Source: Gymnothorax reevesii
Taxonomy: Eukaryota > Chordata > Actinopteri > Anguilliformes > Muraenidae
Direction: 5' to 3'
Assembly (NCBI GenBank): GCA_029721435.1
Contig: CM056576.1
Coordinates: 111,208,666-111,272,665, forward strand
DNA length: 64,000 nt
Each line of letters opens with the position of its first letter. Positions within the stretch are counted from its first letter, which is position 1. The translations under genes and the position numbers were made by a program. The notes under the pieces are model-generated. The model was given only the letters and a program-made list of their open reading frames with translations, was not told the DNA's origin and searched no databases. Positions 35,830 to 47,537 of the stretch are shown in pieces.

Positions 35830-37203
35830 AAAATCAGATAACAATATATATCCATTCTTTCATTGATGAGGAATAAGCCACATATGCTGATTTTGGCCAA
35901 GAAGCACTCAAGGACAATATAAAATGAGCAGTGAATTGGAAATTCCCCAAGAAGCTACTTTGAGCGGTGACCAAGTCAAGTCTTAAACTTCTACAAGTAC
36001 ACAAGTCCAGTCAGCCAATTAGTTCATTGCTTAGAAAATGATTTGGCCAATAGCAGCCGCTGTAGCTTTCTTACCTAACCCAAATTACTGACTCTATAGG
36101 CCAGGATGCGTGTGTCTGGACTCAACCCAAAAGAGCTAAAAAAAGAAAGAGTAAAAGAAGGCTGGGAAAAGGTAATCCATTTTAGCTGCTTATTTTTGGG
36201 CTGTACTTATTAATTACCACACCACATCCCTATCGATGACAAATGAAGTTTTTAACCTGTTTGGATGGTGGTACTGCCCAAGCATAATTTATGGAGATTG
36301 GTTATTATTGTGACCTTTTTTCAGCAGCATTCACCTTCCATTTCACTGTATATACATTCCATTCATTTTGTTGAAGAAACTTTTTGATATCCATGACTAT
36401 AGTATACTGGTATGGCTATATTTGCTGTTCATTTTCATTAGAAAGTGGTGTGTTTTGTTTTCAAAAAGATCCTCTGTTTTAGAACTGTGAAATATTAAAA
36501 TTTAATGCTGTTCATTTTTTAAATCAAGTTCAATTTTCATTATTTTGAGGCATTTGCCTCTAAAAGTACTCTGGTATTTGACTGGTATTGGAAATATCTG
36601 GTTTAAGAATCAAGATAGAGGCTAGAAGGTCACCTTATATGTTTGAAGACATCTTTTCTGATTTTTCATTACGTTTACATCAAGTTAACACATGTAACAT
36701 GATCCCCACAAGTTGTCAAATTCTTAAAATCTCATTTCATTAAAAAAACCAAAAAGGACTTGTGCACTTCTGGAAATCAACCCTTCATTTGTTGCCTCGC
36801 CCATGTGAACCTCTAGCTGGTAATGGTGTGGTTGGGATTCGAACACCCGACCACAGGGCTTACAGACGAATGTCTTTTTTCTTACAGCAACTTGAAATAT
36901 TGACTCTAAAATCAGAAAACATGCTTCCAATGTGCTGTTGTCCATCTTAGATAACTCTGAGCCCAGAGAAGTCTGCGGCACTTTCGGAAAGAGTCAACGT
37001 ATCGCTTTGGCTTTAGAAAGTAAACTTAAACTTGCGCTGATGGATTGCAAATGGTGTTGAGCATTACCAGAGCATTTCCATGGCCGCGTCGAGTGCAGGG
37101 GCGATTCATGAGCGAGTGTTCATGGAACATTCCGCTCAACCCAGCTGCGTGAGGCAGGCTTCTGACAACACTGCAACCAAGAAAAAAGTGTGGGAATTGG
37201 CCA
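35830..37203. other. Mostly unassigned; possible minus-strand tRNA-derived repeat near 36.77-36.88 kb
   Basis: On the minus strand, ggtgttcgaatccca at about 36831-36845 is a good pol III B box within a tRNA-like tail, suggesting a SINE relic. I could not define its A box or ends. The rest shows no gene. Confidence 0.35.
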
Positions 37204-37675
37204 CAGTGCTTTTTACCCCTTCCCAATTACTTCTGTTTTTGCATATTTATCTCGCATCATCAAAGCAGTTTTAATATTAGACAAAAAAAAATAAAACGAG
37301 TAAACACAAAATTCAGTGAAATTATGATTTGAGTTACTGAAGGTAAAAAGTAAATCAACCTAATCAGATTTTTTTTTGTGAAAAAGTGATTGCCCCCTCT
37401 AAATCCAGATTGTTACTAAAATGAACCAATTAAACAAAATTAATTGGCACCTGGGTTCAGTTTCACTGGACACACCCAGGCATGACTACTGCCAGCCTCG
37501 TTGAATAACTCTTTACCTTCAATAAATCAAATCACCATTTCAAATGCTGCATTTTCAGTTTACTCACATTGTCTATGTCTTGTATTAAAATCAGTTGCAT
37601 GATCTGAAACATTTATGTATGACAAATAAGTAAATAAAGGAAATTTGAGGGGGCGGATTCTTTTTGACAGCACTG
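37204..37675. mobile_element. Internally deleted Tc1-like element, 472 bp
   Basis: Left end cagtgctttttaccccttcc; right end, reverse-complemented, cagtgctgtcaaaaagaatc, followed by TA at 37676-37677 (CA rather than TA at the left). Subterminal words typical of Tc1 appear (gtgaaaaagtgattgccccc at 37378, accttcaataaatcaaatca at 37515). The transposase is gone. Confidence 0.6.
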
Positions 37676-40038
37676 TAGTCTGTGTGAGTGCTTCTGTCAG
37701 CAGTGTCTCCGTGGTTTTACAGACTAGTTTTGAGAAAGCAGGTGCACCCACCTCATGGAATCAATTAAAATCCACTGACTGTTTAATGATAAAATTGGGT
37801 CTCTAGGCCTTATATTTTCAATGCCCCTCTTTTACTCCTCATACACAAACAAAAAAAATAGTAGATAAAGTTCTGTTAAGAAGTTTCCATTGTTTTTTTT
37901 TTGTTTGTTTTGTAACGTTTGTTGGGGATTGTGGGGTGGACTTGGGCAACTTGGATGCCATGGACAATAAATCACCAGGCCCCGGAATAAAAAAGAGAAG
38001 AACACTGGCTTTGTGCATCCAAACATGAAGTAAGTGTGGTTAAAAGAATAGTAATGAAAAAAGTGGGCTCTGTCTTTAAGTTTTTGTGAAGTACCATCAG
38101 TGCTCATGTAATTTGAAGAAAAAACGAATGTCCCACTGGAAGTCAATTATTGGTTATTTTAACCCACATCATTAACAAATTTTTTCCATTTTTGCATCCT
38201 CGTGTAAAAAAATAGGGTGCGGAACCCCATAAGTTTCAAATGTGTTTAAAAATAGGGTGTGGAACCCCATATGTTTCAAATGTGTTTAAAAATTGGGTGT
38301 GGAACCCCATATGTTTGAAATAAACTTGGATGTTTTAACAACTTTCTTTTTATCTTAGGCAGCATTGTTTCTGTGCCTTTATCACAGGTCCCAGTACAGC
38401 TGCATCTGCCTGCTCATTTTTGAAATGCTGCTATATATTCTCAAGTGAGGCAAAAACTGTATTTGTCCATTATTTTACATTTTAATGCTATTATTTTTGA
38501 TTTTGAGTCAAATGGGGTTGTAGATATCAGTCTAGGCTGGACTCGACAGCTGCCACACATTGTGATGATATTCTGCTAGCCTAGGAGGAGATGGCCATTG
38601 TGCACAATTCCACGACGTATTTTTTATACTGAAATAATTCCGGCACTCAAGCACATGAGACTCTCTCTTTGAATTAACTCATAAATGAGATTAAACATAG
38701 TGAATAAATGAAGAACTTATTGACTTAATGTTGCTGCTCACAGTTGTGTTCAACAGAAGCCTGAGTGGCAGAAAACTATCTCATATGCAATTCATTAGAT
38801 GCCCTAGTAAAGCTATAAAACCACCAAAAAGACAAGTTATTATTGCAGTCATCCATTATTTATGGAGTTCACATGAAAATAGAAACACAAATGTAATTTT
38901 AATGTAAAACATGATTGCTTCCACAAAGCTAATAAAAACAAATCAATTTTTGTTTGGACAGAAATTTTTTTCGGAGCAGTAATGGGGGAGTTTCTGAAAT
39001 CTACATCATATTTTAACTTATTTGAGTGTTTCACAAGCATTCAAGAATTAAAACGAGTCTTCAGAGAGAAGAAACATGAATTATAAAAAGGGAAGGAGAA
39101 TTCTACAAATGCATTTGTGTAAGAAATTCTCGATGGCATTGTGAGCCGTCATTTTTTCCCCCACATTCATAAAGTCCAAAACTCTTTTTGTAATTAACAG
39201 CAGATTAAAGTCTGTCAAGAAGTTGCAGTTGTTGTCTTAGATTCTAGATCGAATGAGAACGGTGATAGCTGTTATAATAGCCTCTTCTTGGAAGGATTAC
39301 CGCTAGATGTAAGAATATTTGGGATCAGGGGGAGCGCCATTATCTCAGTCAGACGGTCCAGGGTTCAAATTTGACCACAGCTTTTTTGAGAAGAGTTTGC
39401 ATGTTCTCCCCTTGTTTATATAGGTTTCCTCTGAGTGCTCCTTTCTGTTTCCTCAATCCAAGGACATGCATCTCAGGCCAAATGGAGACTCTACAATTGC
39501 CCATAGTTATAAGGCTATGGGCAAATGGTGCATAATTTCAGAGGATCAGCTGTTGGGGGCATACGTGGAGTTTTGAGATTTCCTATTCTCACTTTGGATA
39601 GCATCCCCCCAGGTTGCTTAGACAAGGTTGACTGATGGATAAAATCATTCATCCACTTTCCCTGTAGCAGGTGGTTCATTGCAGTGATCCTCAATCTTAA
39701 TCCTTGGAGGATCCGTGTGTATTCTGGTTTTTGTTTCAACTGTAATTTCAAGTTTCAACAAGCTGTTTTCTTTATTAGGTACTTTTGGTGTCCAGAGGCA
39801 TGAACACCCAGTCTGTTCAGGAAAATTGCTTTTATGAATATCAGTAGAGCTGAATTCCCTCCTTTTCATCATAATCACAACTACTTTCCTTACAAATGAC
39901 TGCTGTAAAATTGAAGTTGGCAAAGGCAGTTACAGGGTTTGTGCAGCCCAGAGCCGGCGAAATTCAAGGACTCCTATGCAACCTATTGTTTGAAATGTTG
40001 AAAAATAAAATGATTAACTGCAGTCTTAAAATGAATTA
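37676..40038. other. Unassigned stretch with a tandem repeat and a SINE relic
   Basis: At about 39330-39570 words of the SINE at 40050 are recognisable in order (ccagggttcaaat, gtttgcatgttctccc, ggacatgcatctcaggc, gcccatagttat), giving a strongly diverged older copy. The 38211-38320 repeat is listed separately. No gene. Confidence 0.45.
38211..38320. repeat. 40-bp tandem repeat, ~2.75 copies
   Basis: The unit aatagggtgtggaaccccat, then atgtttcaaatgtgtttaaa, begins at 38211, 38251 and 38291. Copies differ at only a few positions, so the array is fairly young. Confidence 0.9.
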
Positions 40039-40049
40039 GGTTGCACTGC

Positions 40050-40416
40050 GGGCGGCACGGTGGCACAGTGGTTAGCATTGCTGCCTCACAGCAAGAAGGT
40101 CGTGGGTTCGAATCCGGCCTGGGGCCTTTCTGTGTGGAGTTTGCATGTTCTCCCCGTGTTGCGTGGGTTTTCGCCGGGTACTCCGGTTTCCTCCCACAGT
40201 CCAAAGACATGCATATCAGGCTAATTGGAGATGCCAAATTGCCCATAGGTATGAGTGTGAGAGTGAATGGTGTGTGACTGGTGTGTGCGCCCTGCGATGG
40301 ATTGGCAAGCTGTTCAGGGTGAGTCCCTGCCTTTGCCCGTAGTCAGCTGGGATAGGCTCCAGCTCGCCCCGTGACCCTAGTGAGGAATAAGCGGGTATAG
40401 AAAATGGATGGATGGA
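40050..40416 (+). mobile_element. tRNA-derived SINE, 367 bp, with 11-bp target duplication
   Basis: It starts gggcggcacggtggcacagt and ends in a gatggatggat tail. The duplications ggttgcactgc at 40039-40049 and 40417-40427 are perfect. A box tggcacagtgg (about 40062-40072) and B box ggttcgaatcc (about 40106-40116) are intact. This is a very common fish repeat type. It is the best-preserved SINE in the window. Confidence 0.9.
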
Positions 40417-41124
40417 GGTTGCACTGCTGAAAATATCCCTGAACGGGTGATGGAATTCAGGGAAAGTACTGGGTTGATTAGTATTATTTTTTGGTTTTTG
40501 CATCCATATAATATCACTATTACAGTTTTTGTCAATCGCTTTGACACTAGTTTCAAAACCTTGATGTCATTTTTCATAACTCTAGACGCAAAACTTAAAA
40601 TGGTCACCACTTGTATCACAGGCTGTCCAACGTTCAAAACATTGCATTGTGTATTCACATCTTTAAAGAAAGCTTCCACTCACAGAATCATTGGCTCAAA
40701 CAACTCATTTATCAGGAAATACCACAGGGACATTTATTTAGATCACCCACACACAACATACACATAGTTTCACTGTTTAGTTGTTCGTACAACCATATTG
40801 TAGTATTGTAGAAATATTGTAGTAAAAATATGTGATACATTTCCTCCTGTGCTACACGTAATGTCAATGTAAAAGGATTAGTAGAGAGAATACCACAGAC
40901 ACAGTGGAATCATTGAACAAAGCTGAAATTTACTGATGAATACAAGCTCAATGACAACATTGGTTGACTGAAAGCAAAAATTACTGTAACAAATAAAGTC
41001 CTGCAAGACAAACTGACGTGTTCCTCACCTTGCTACTGTACAGAAACAAAAAGCTAAACAAAATTCAACAATCACTCGTCATCCCCATCAACCCTGTCTT
41101 GTGGATTGGGCCACAGGTTCTCAT

Positions 41125-42887
41125 CTACATCCGCAACGATGTTTTCGCTTGCCAAACATCTTGAAAATGGCGAATCCAGGCCTGACACTGGTCTGCTGTA
41201 ATGTCATCACAGGCACCGTCCATGGCCTGAAGAAGGGTCACTTGTTGATGCGGATGCCGATCATACACATGTGATGGTCCTGCCCTGCAGGCCCTCCCCC
41301 TTCTTGCTTGCACCTCCGCCTCAACGAGCCACAGCTGCTGCTCATTGAGGTGGAGGTGCTATTGAGTATAAAAGAGCTGCAGCTGCATTCTGGTTTTTTA
41401 TTCTGAGTGTGATGGAGTCCTGTTTTTAGCCGCTGCTCCTCTGGTTTTGGTTTAATTAAATCTTTATATATTTTTTACTCAGCCTGGGCGTGTGGGTCCC
41501 TTTCTCTGGAGTTTGCGTACATGGTCCCAGTGCCCGCCGGATTCGTCTCTTGCCGGTGGGTCAAATTCCATGACAACACTTTCAACCTCCATGTGGAGAA
41601 AAATTCCTCAATGGGGTTAAGGAAAGGAGAGTATGGGGGCAAGTACACAGTGAGGAACTGTGGATGGGCCTGAAACCGTGCCTGCTCCAGATGAGCGTGG
41701 TGGAACCTGACATTGTCCCACACAATGACATAAATTACACCAACAGCTCTACAGACTAGAGTTAGCTCATCAAGACATGCAACAAGTAGCTCTGCAGTGT
41801 ATGTGCCAATCAGAGATCTACGCTCTGCCGCACCATCTTCTGATATTGCTGCACACATACTGATGTTGGCCCCACGTCATCTTGTACTTGTATGGTTGCC
41901 TGCTGGCCAATTAAATTTCGCCCTCTCCTCTTTGTCTTGGCCAGGTTGAAGCCTGCCTCATCCACAAAAACAAATTTGTGATGATTTTCATCCGCATCTA
42001 GGGCCATCACCCTTTATGTACAAAAAGACATGTTGGAAAGAGAATTACTGTACAGTATTGATTACAGTGCAATGATGAGGAATTTTTCACAAACAGGCAT
42101 TATGAAACTGAACGTACCTGAACATACCTCAATCCTCAGTTGCTTCACTCTGCATTTCTTTCAAAAGGCACAGGGTACAACTGTTTGGGGGACACCTGGT
42201 GCCTTTTCAGAACATGTGCAATGGTCGGCAAACTTATGGCTTCCACATTCCTGAAGAGATCTTCATCGTCCAGGATGTTCTGTCTGATTTCTCTAAGCCG
42301 AATGTCATTTCTAGCCCGCACCATGTTGACCACAGCCCGTTCCTGTTCCTCAGTGAGGAGTCTGTCTCTGCCTCCTCTATTGGGTCTGGTCTCAATTCTG
42401 TAGGGGAATATGACAGGAAGAACATTTCATCATTCTGTAGAACACATTTTCATATTCAAATGACCTACTCTGTGCTGCAGATTGGCATGCGGTGTACAAT
42501 CATTTGACAATTACAGTAAGAGTAGCCTACAGTACTGTAATGTATACTGTACTGCATGCTGAAGACTTACCAGTTCTCATTGCAGAAAGTTCTAATGATT
42601 GAGGCCACGGTTGATCTTCTAAGGTTTGATTGTATCATTCTCGCTACCACATTCATTGTCATGCCATGACTGATGACCTGATCTACAGCCATCGCTCTAA
42701 TCTCATTGGAGACTCTTTGCCGTTGCTGTCTTAGTCCTTGTCCTCGACCCCGTTCCCCCACACCTTTCAAATGGGGCCCATGGCCACCTCTCAAAAGGGG
42801 CGCTTGCCCCCTGCCATTCCTTTGACCACGTTTTCCCCCTCTCCCTTCTCCTACTTGACCTCTATGGTGCCCACCTGGCTGCTCCAT
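41125..42887 (-). pseudogene. IS630/Tc1-type transposase, three exons, interrupted by an LTR
   Basis: Exon 1 starts at 42887 (MEQPGGHHRGQVGEGRGGKR, an Arg/Gly-rich leader), continues to an HTH (RVSNEIRAMAVDQVISHGMT, RSTVASIIRTF) and ends at a donor (aactg/gtaagt, about 42573). Exon 2 begins after cctacag (about 42396): DRLLTEEQERAVVNMV, LREIRQNIL, ISLPTIAHVLKR, PVPFERNAE. Exon 3 (from about 42009) carries the DDE domain: FVFVDEAGFNLAKTKRRGRN, IYVIVWDNVRFHHAH and LPPYSPFLNPIEEFFSTWR, so all three acidic catalytic residues are present. Damage: a +1 frameshift near 41870 (DDVG, then ISxMCAAISEDG in the next frame) and the LTR after WRLKV. Excising the LTR plus 5 bp restores the junction to YDRHPHQQ in frame. 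Confidence 0.85.
41270..41575 (+). mobile_element. Solo LTR, 306 bp
   Basis: TGTGATGG...CCATGACA with 5-bp flanks acaca (41265-41269) and acact (41576-41580), one mismatch. On the plus strand it has a TATA motif (gtataaaag, about 41368) and an aattaaat poly(A)-type signal (about 41453). The closing block (gggtccct, catggtcccagtgcccgccg) is shared with the minus-strand LTR at 44343-44618, so both belong to one family, probably Ty3/Gypsy-like by its 5-bp duplications. Confidence 0.85.
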
Positions 42888-43639
42888 GTTGTATCACTGC
42901 AGATGTTGTTGTAGATGCCACTTATTTATACCCAAACCACAAGGTCAGATCAATCATCAGTAAAAAATTGGTGTCACAGGTGGTGTCAATCATTGTCGTC
43001 ATCCTGAAACTTTCATGAGCTGCACATGCTCATCCTCAGTTTCCATATGACTATGCTTTAAGAGTAATGCAAAAGTTACTTGTCATTTTGAACAGTAGTA
43101 TCAATTGATAGTTAGATTATTGTAATGAAATGAATAGACAGTCATCTACAGTCATCTCAAATGTAATGTTTGAATTGCATTTTGAAATGGTTATACTTTG
43201 ATGTGAAGTTGTGTCATTTTGAACAGGTGATTATAGTTCAATGGACAAATGATCTTTGGTTTATGTGAATTGTATCCAAAGAATTGGAAAAACTGTTAGA
43301 GTTTTGAAAAAAGTGCATTTTGATCATTGGTTGTGAGTTTTGTATCTAGAGTTGTGAAAAATGACTTCAAGGTTCTGAAACTTGTGTCGAAGCAATTGAC
43401 AAAAACTGTAAGTCCATTGGCATTGTAGCCCTTCAGTGATCTGTCATTTTGTAATACTTTCTTAAAAAACACAGACTTATACATTCGTTCTGATTATTCA
43501 GTTAATAAATGACGTGATTATTAATCAAGTGATCTTGAACAAGAACAGCTTGAGATTTGAAAATCCTGTAACGCTGGTGTTACCTCTAGTACGGTAGCCT
43601 GAAGAAGACATCACCGGAAAACAATCACACAGATCACAT

Positions 43640-43806
43640 ACCTCAATCTGAGGAAATTATGTCTCGATCCAAGGAAATCATGTTTTGATCAGAGGGAAAC
43701 TTGTTTCGTTCCGAGGAAAACTTGTTTCGATCTGAGGAAAACATGTCTCTATCAGAGGAAAACTTGTTTCGATCTGAGAAAAATATGTTTCGATCCGAGG
43801 AAAACT
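43640..43806 (+). repeat. 21-bp minisatellite in the left foldback arm
   Basis: About eight imperfect units of gaggaaaacttgtttcgatc lie just inside the outer end. The reverse complement of the same unit forms the right-arm array. Confidence 0.9.
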
Positions 43807-44342
43807 TCTATTTAATGGCTAGCTAGCTAGCCACAATTATCTTCGTGGGCACTACCATGTTTGTTTACTCAAGTCTAACCTAAAACTGGAAGTTGCTTTC
43901 AAACCTGGTGAATAAAGCTGGGCACTACAGATTTTAATAAATGAAGAAATAATAATGATGCCCAGTAATACATACTGTGAATGTCCTCCTGAAATGAGGA
44001 AAGTTAGGATGTTGAATACATTGGCATCCTAGCTGTAAAATCATATATTTTGGTGTCACTTTATCTCGGAAAACAACGGTCAACCAACCGGCGCGAAAAA
44101 TTAGCAAATAAAGCAGATAGCGCGGTAGTAAAGACACGTGACACAATTGCTGTCAAAATTGGCTTGGAAAAAGAAATAACGGATTATTCAAAGAAAGAAT
44201 GCGTGTATTTTGTTCAGAAAAAAATCAAAAACAACTTCCATAATTTGGTTTGAATATGATATTTAATTAGTCCATTATTCACTTAATCGTTGACATTTTT
44301 TGCAGATTGTAATGTAAGATTTTGGTGAACTGCTGTTACTCC

Positions 44343-44618
44343 TGTCATGGTTATGGCTCGCCGGCAAAAGATAAAAGCCGGCGGGCACTGGGACCATGTT
44401 CTCAAAAAGAGAATAGGGACCCAAACGCACAGGCTGAGTAAAAATATAAAACTCTTTAATTCAATATACAAAAAGCAATACCATGGAGGAGAGCAGCAGC
44501 ATGCAGAAAAATAGCAAGGATCAAACTAAGAATACTGCTGCACCAAATCAAGGTGCAGCCAGCCCTTAAATACCAACACTGCAGCAGGGGGAAGGGCCTG
44601 CAGGCCAACACCATGACA
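44343..44618 (-). mobile_element. Solo LTR, 276 bp, perfect 5-bp target duplication
   Basis: actcc at 44338-44342 and 44619-44623. On the minus strand it begins TGTCATGGTGTTGG and ends AACCATGACA, with a TATA-like atttaagg region and an aattaaag signal before the shared block catggtcccagtgcccgccg. It is the same family as 41270-41575. The opposite foldback arm (about 51755-51790) has the uninterrupted sequence gttagtccagatgactaac, giving a paralogous empty site. Confidence 0.92.
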
Positions 44619-44945
44619 ACTCCAGATGACTAACAATTGCATGTCACTGTACCAGCAAAAGAAAAAAGGTAGATATTATTGTCATTAATGCAGAAATAGC
44701 CATTAGAATTGGTATTTTGAGGTGGACATTAAAGGAGAAAATTCAAGTGGGGACCATTATACTTCTGTTATTCAAAATGTTTGTGGAAATTAGTGGTCCC
44801 AAACCATGCTGCCTAAACTCTAGTAATAGCGTATTGAATAAAAAGAGAATGCATGGGTGAATCATCAAATAAATAGCAATCAAAGTATGTACTTGGCAAC
44901 TGGACAAAACTAAATGGGGGCGTGTCTGAGGGCCTGTAATGGTTT

Positions 44946-46298
44946 AAATTTTAAAAGTTTGTGAAAAACGGCATTTTCATACAACAAGGCATGTATGTTC
45001 CTCTGTGAAAAGTACCACCTACACACTATAATACAGGGATCCTAGTATAAGCTCAGAATATGAAGAGATTCTGTGGTGGAATCATAAATATAAAAGCGAA
45101 GTGGACATGTGCATTCACTGTGTGTGTGCGAGTCCACTTCGCTAAGATATTATACTAGTGTGCTGCCCGTGGGGATCCATGGCTCTATGAAGAGATTCTG
45201 TGGTGGAATTCTTAAATAAATGCCCATCAAAGTTGGTACAGTGAAACGTCTGAATGCAGACGATTGAATGGGGGGGCTAATAATTCTTGCAAATCAAAAA
45301 GTCTGCGAAAAGTACCACCTACACACTAAAATGCTAGTATCTTATGCCCATAGAATATGAAAAGATTCTGTGGTGGAATCATAATAAAAGCGAAGTGGAC
45401 TCTGTGTGTGTGCCTGCATGTATGCGTATGTGTCTGGCCAATCAGTGGAAAACCATGTGGAGCCGATGTTTGCCATTTAGCATAAGTATGTATTTTGTGT
45501 CAATGAAGACCCTCGCAAAAACAGCAAGTTGATGGGACCAATACTTTTTGAGAAATAAGTGGTTTTGATAGAAATGACTCAGAATCACATTGCCACCTCA
45601 ATGCTAGAGTGAACAATGGCCTGGAAAAGCCTGAGTCACGTGACCAAAGTGAACAATGCACCATTATGGTGTCCTCACATTGCTATGGTGTTTCCATAAC
45701 AGCATGACCAAGCCAATTCATCCACAAGAGTCATGAATCCCAAAAAACGTATAATCAGTGAAAAAAAAAAAAAACATAAAACAATAAATTTCATGATTAA
45801 TCAGTGACATATGTCAAATCATCATGTGAAATAATACATTTAATGATTCTCAAGACAAATTTTTTCATGTCTATAAATTTGTAGCATAAAGTTTAACATT
45901 TATCTTATGTGTTTAAGTCAACTTTACCAAACATAAACACAACCACTTCTAGAGCCCATGGATCCCCACGGGCAACATACTAGTACAATATAAAAGCGAA
46001 GTGGACTCAGTGTGCGTGTATGCACACACACACACACACACACACGCACGCACACACACGCACACACACACACACAGTGTATGCACACACACAGAGTCCA
46101 CTTCGATTTTACATTTATGATTCCACCACAGAATCTCTTCATATTCTGTGAGCTTACACGCGTATACATGTATTATAGCGTGCAAGTGTTGCTTTTCACA
46201 AACCTTTTGATTTGCAGGAATTATAAGCCCTCAAACATGCCCCGTCCCATTCAATTGTCTGCATTCACACAGAATCAACTTTGATAGCCATTTATTTA
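44946..46298. repeat. Rearranged repeat block with CA microsatellite
   Basis: The unit 'gattctgtggtggaatcat..ataaaagcgaagtggac' occurs in direct orientation at about 45065, 45185 (truncated) and 45363, and inverted at about 46096-46140. The words ctgcccgtggggatccatgg (45162) and ccatggatccccacgggcaa (45957) are inverted copies, and 45205-45310 pairs with 46190-46303. A (CA)n tract with CG interruptions lies at 46022-46076. This looks like the decayed core of the foldback or a second, smaller inverted-repeat element. Frames here are microsatellite artefacts. Confidence 0.65.
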
Positions 46299-46654
46299 CA
46301 ACATCAATTCCAAAATAGTTGGGACAAAGTGTAAATTGTGAATAAAATCAAAATGCAATGACTTTCAAATCACACCAGCCAGTATTTTATTCACGAGAAC
46401 AGAAGTAACATGGCAAATGTTGAAACCAAGAAATTTTACAATTTTATCCACAAAATGAGCTCATTTCAAATTTCAAGGCTGCTACAGGTCTCAAAAAAGT
46501 TGGGACAGTAGCCTGTTGACCATGGTGTAGCATCTCCTCTTCTTTTTAACACAGAGACGAGGCATCCGTGAATTGAGGAGACAATTGAGTTTAGCCATTG
46601 GAATTTAATCCTACTCTTGTTTAATTCAGGCTTCCAGCCGCTAGAGAGTTTGGG

Positions 46655-47490
46655 TCACCTATGATGGATTTTTTGTTTAATTATGCACCAAATGTTCTCA
46701 ATCGGTGAAAGATCAGGTCTGCAGTCAGGCCAGTTCAGCAGACAGACTTTTCTACTTCGAAGCCATGCTGTTGTAATAGCTGCAGTATGTGATTTTGCAT
46801 TGTTCTGCTGAAATACACAAGGCCTTCCCTGGAATAGATGTCGTCTGGAGGGGAGCATATGTAGCTCTAAAACTTTTATATACCTTTCAGCATTCATGCT
46901 GCTTTTTAAAACATGCAAGTGTCCCACACCATATGCACTAATGCATCCCCATACCATCAGAGATGGTGGCTTTTGAACTGAACGCTGATAAGAAGAGGGG
47001 TGATCTTTTTCCTCTTTAGCCCGGAGGACACAACGCCCATGATTTCCAACAAGAATGTCAAATTTGGACTCGTCTGACGCTTTGCCACTTTGCTACAGTC
47101 CATTTTAAATGAGCCTTGGCCCACAGAACAGCGGCACTTCTGGATCATGCTCAACAATGGCTTTCTTTTTGCATGATAGAGTTTTAGGTGGCATCTCTGG
47201 ATGGTACGGCGGACTGTGTCCACAGACAGTGGTTTCTTGAAGTATTCTTTGGCCCATTTACTAACTTCAATGACAGAATCATGCCGGTAAGTTATGCAGT
47301 GGCGTCTGAGGGCCAGATGATCACAGGCAGCCAGTAAAGGTCTTCGGCCTTGTCCCTTATGCACAGAGATTTTTCTAGTTTCTCTGAATCTTTTGATGAT
47401 GTTATGCTCTGTTGATGATGAGACCTTCAAAGCCTTTGCCATTTGACATTGAGGAACAATCTTTTTAAAGTCTTTTCTGGGGTAAATCAC
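46655..47490 (-). pseudogene. Tc1-like transposase, decayed
   Basis: From 47490 the frame reads HTH-type sequence (CQMAKALKVSSSTEHNIIKR), GQGRRPLLAACDHLALRR and DTVRRTIQRCHLKLYHAKRK, then a small deletion and frameshift where the first catalytic Asp should follow ([14 protein letters not shown] is legible in the next frame). The second part reads [56 protein letters not shown] and [15 protein letters not shown]. The second catalytic Asp is changed to Asn (QNN for QDN), and Pro-Asp-Leu-Ser-Pro-Ile-Glu is kept. The N-terminus beyond 47490 is lost to the LINE insertion. Confidence 0.85.
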
Positions 47491-47537
47491 TCATTTAAAA
47501 GAAATTATGGAAATTGAATGAATGATAAAGAAAATAG

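Larger units (their letters stand above)
40523..43408 (-). mobile_element. IS630/Tc1-type transposon with an intron-containing transposase
   Basis: TA at 40521-40522 and 43409-43410. Ends are cagtttttgtcaatcgcttt and, reverse-complemented, cagtttttgtcaattgcttc. The arms stay similar for about 90 bp (gacactagtttcaaaacctt / gacacaagtttcagaacctt). The 2.89-kb span includes a 306-bp solo LTR at 41270-41575, leaving about 2.6 kb for the element. Confidence 0.88.

Noticed and set aside
40041..40342. Short plus-strand proteins near 40.1-40.3 kb
   Set aside because: They are readings of the SINE.
45924..46284. His/Thr- or Cys/Val-rich frames
   Set aside because: They read through the CA/GT microsatellite.
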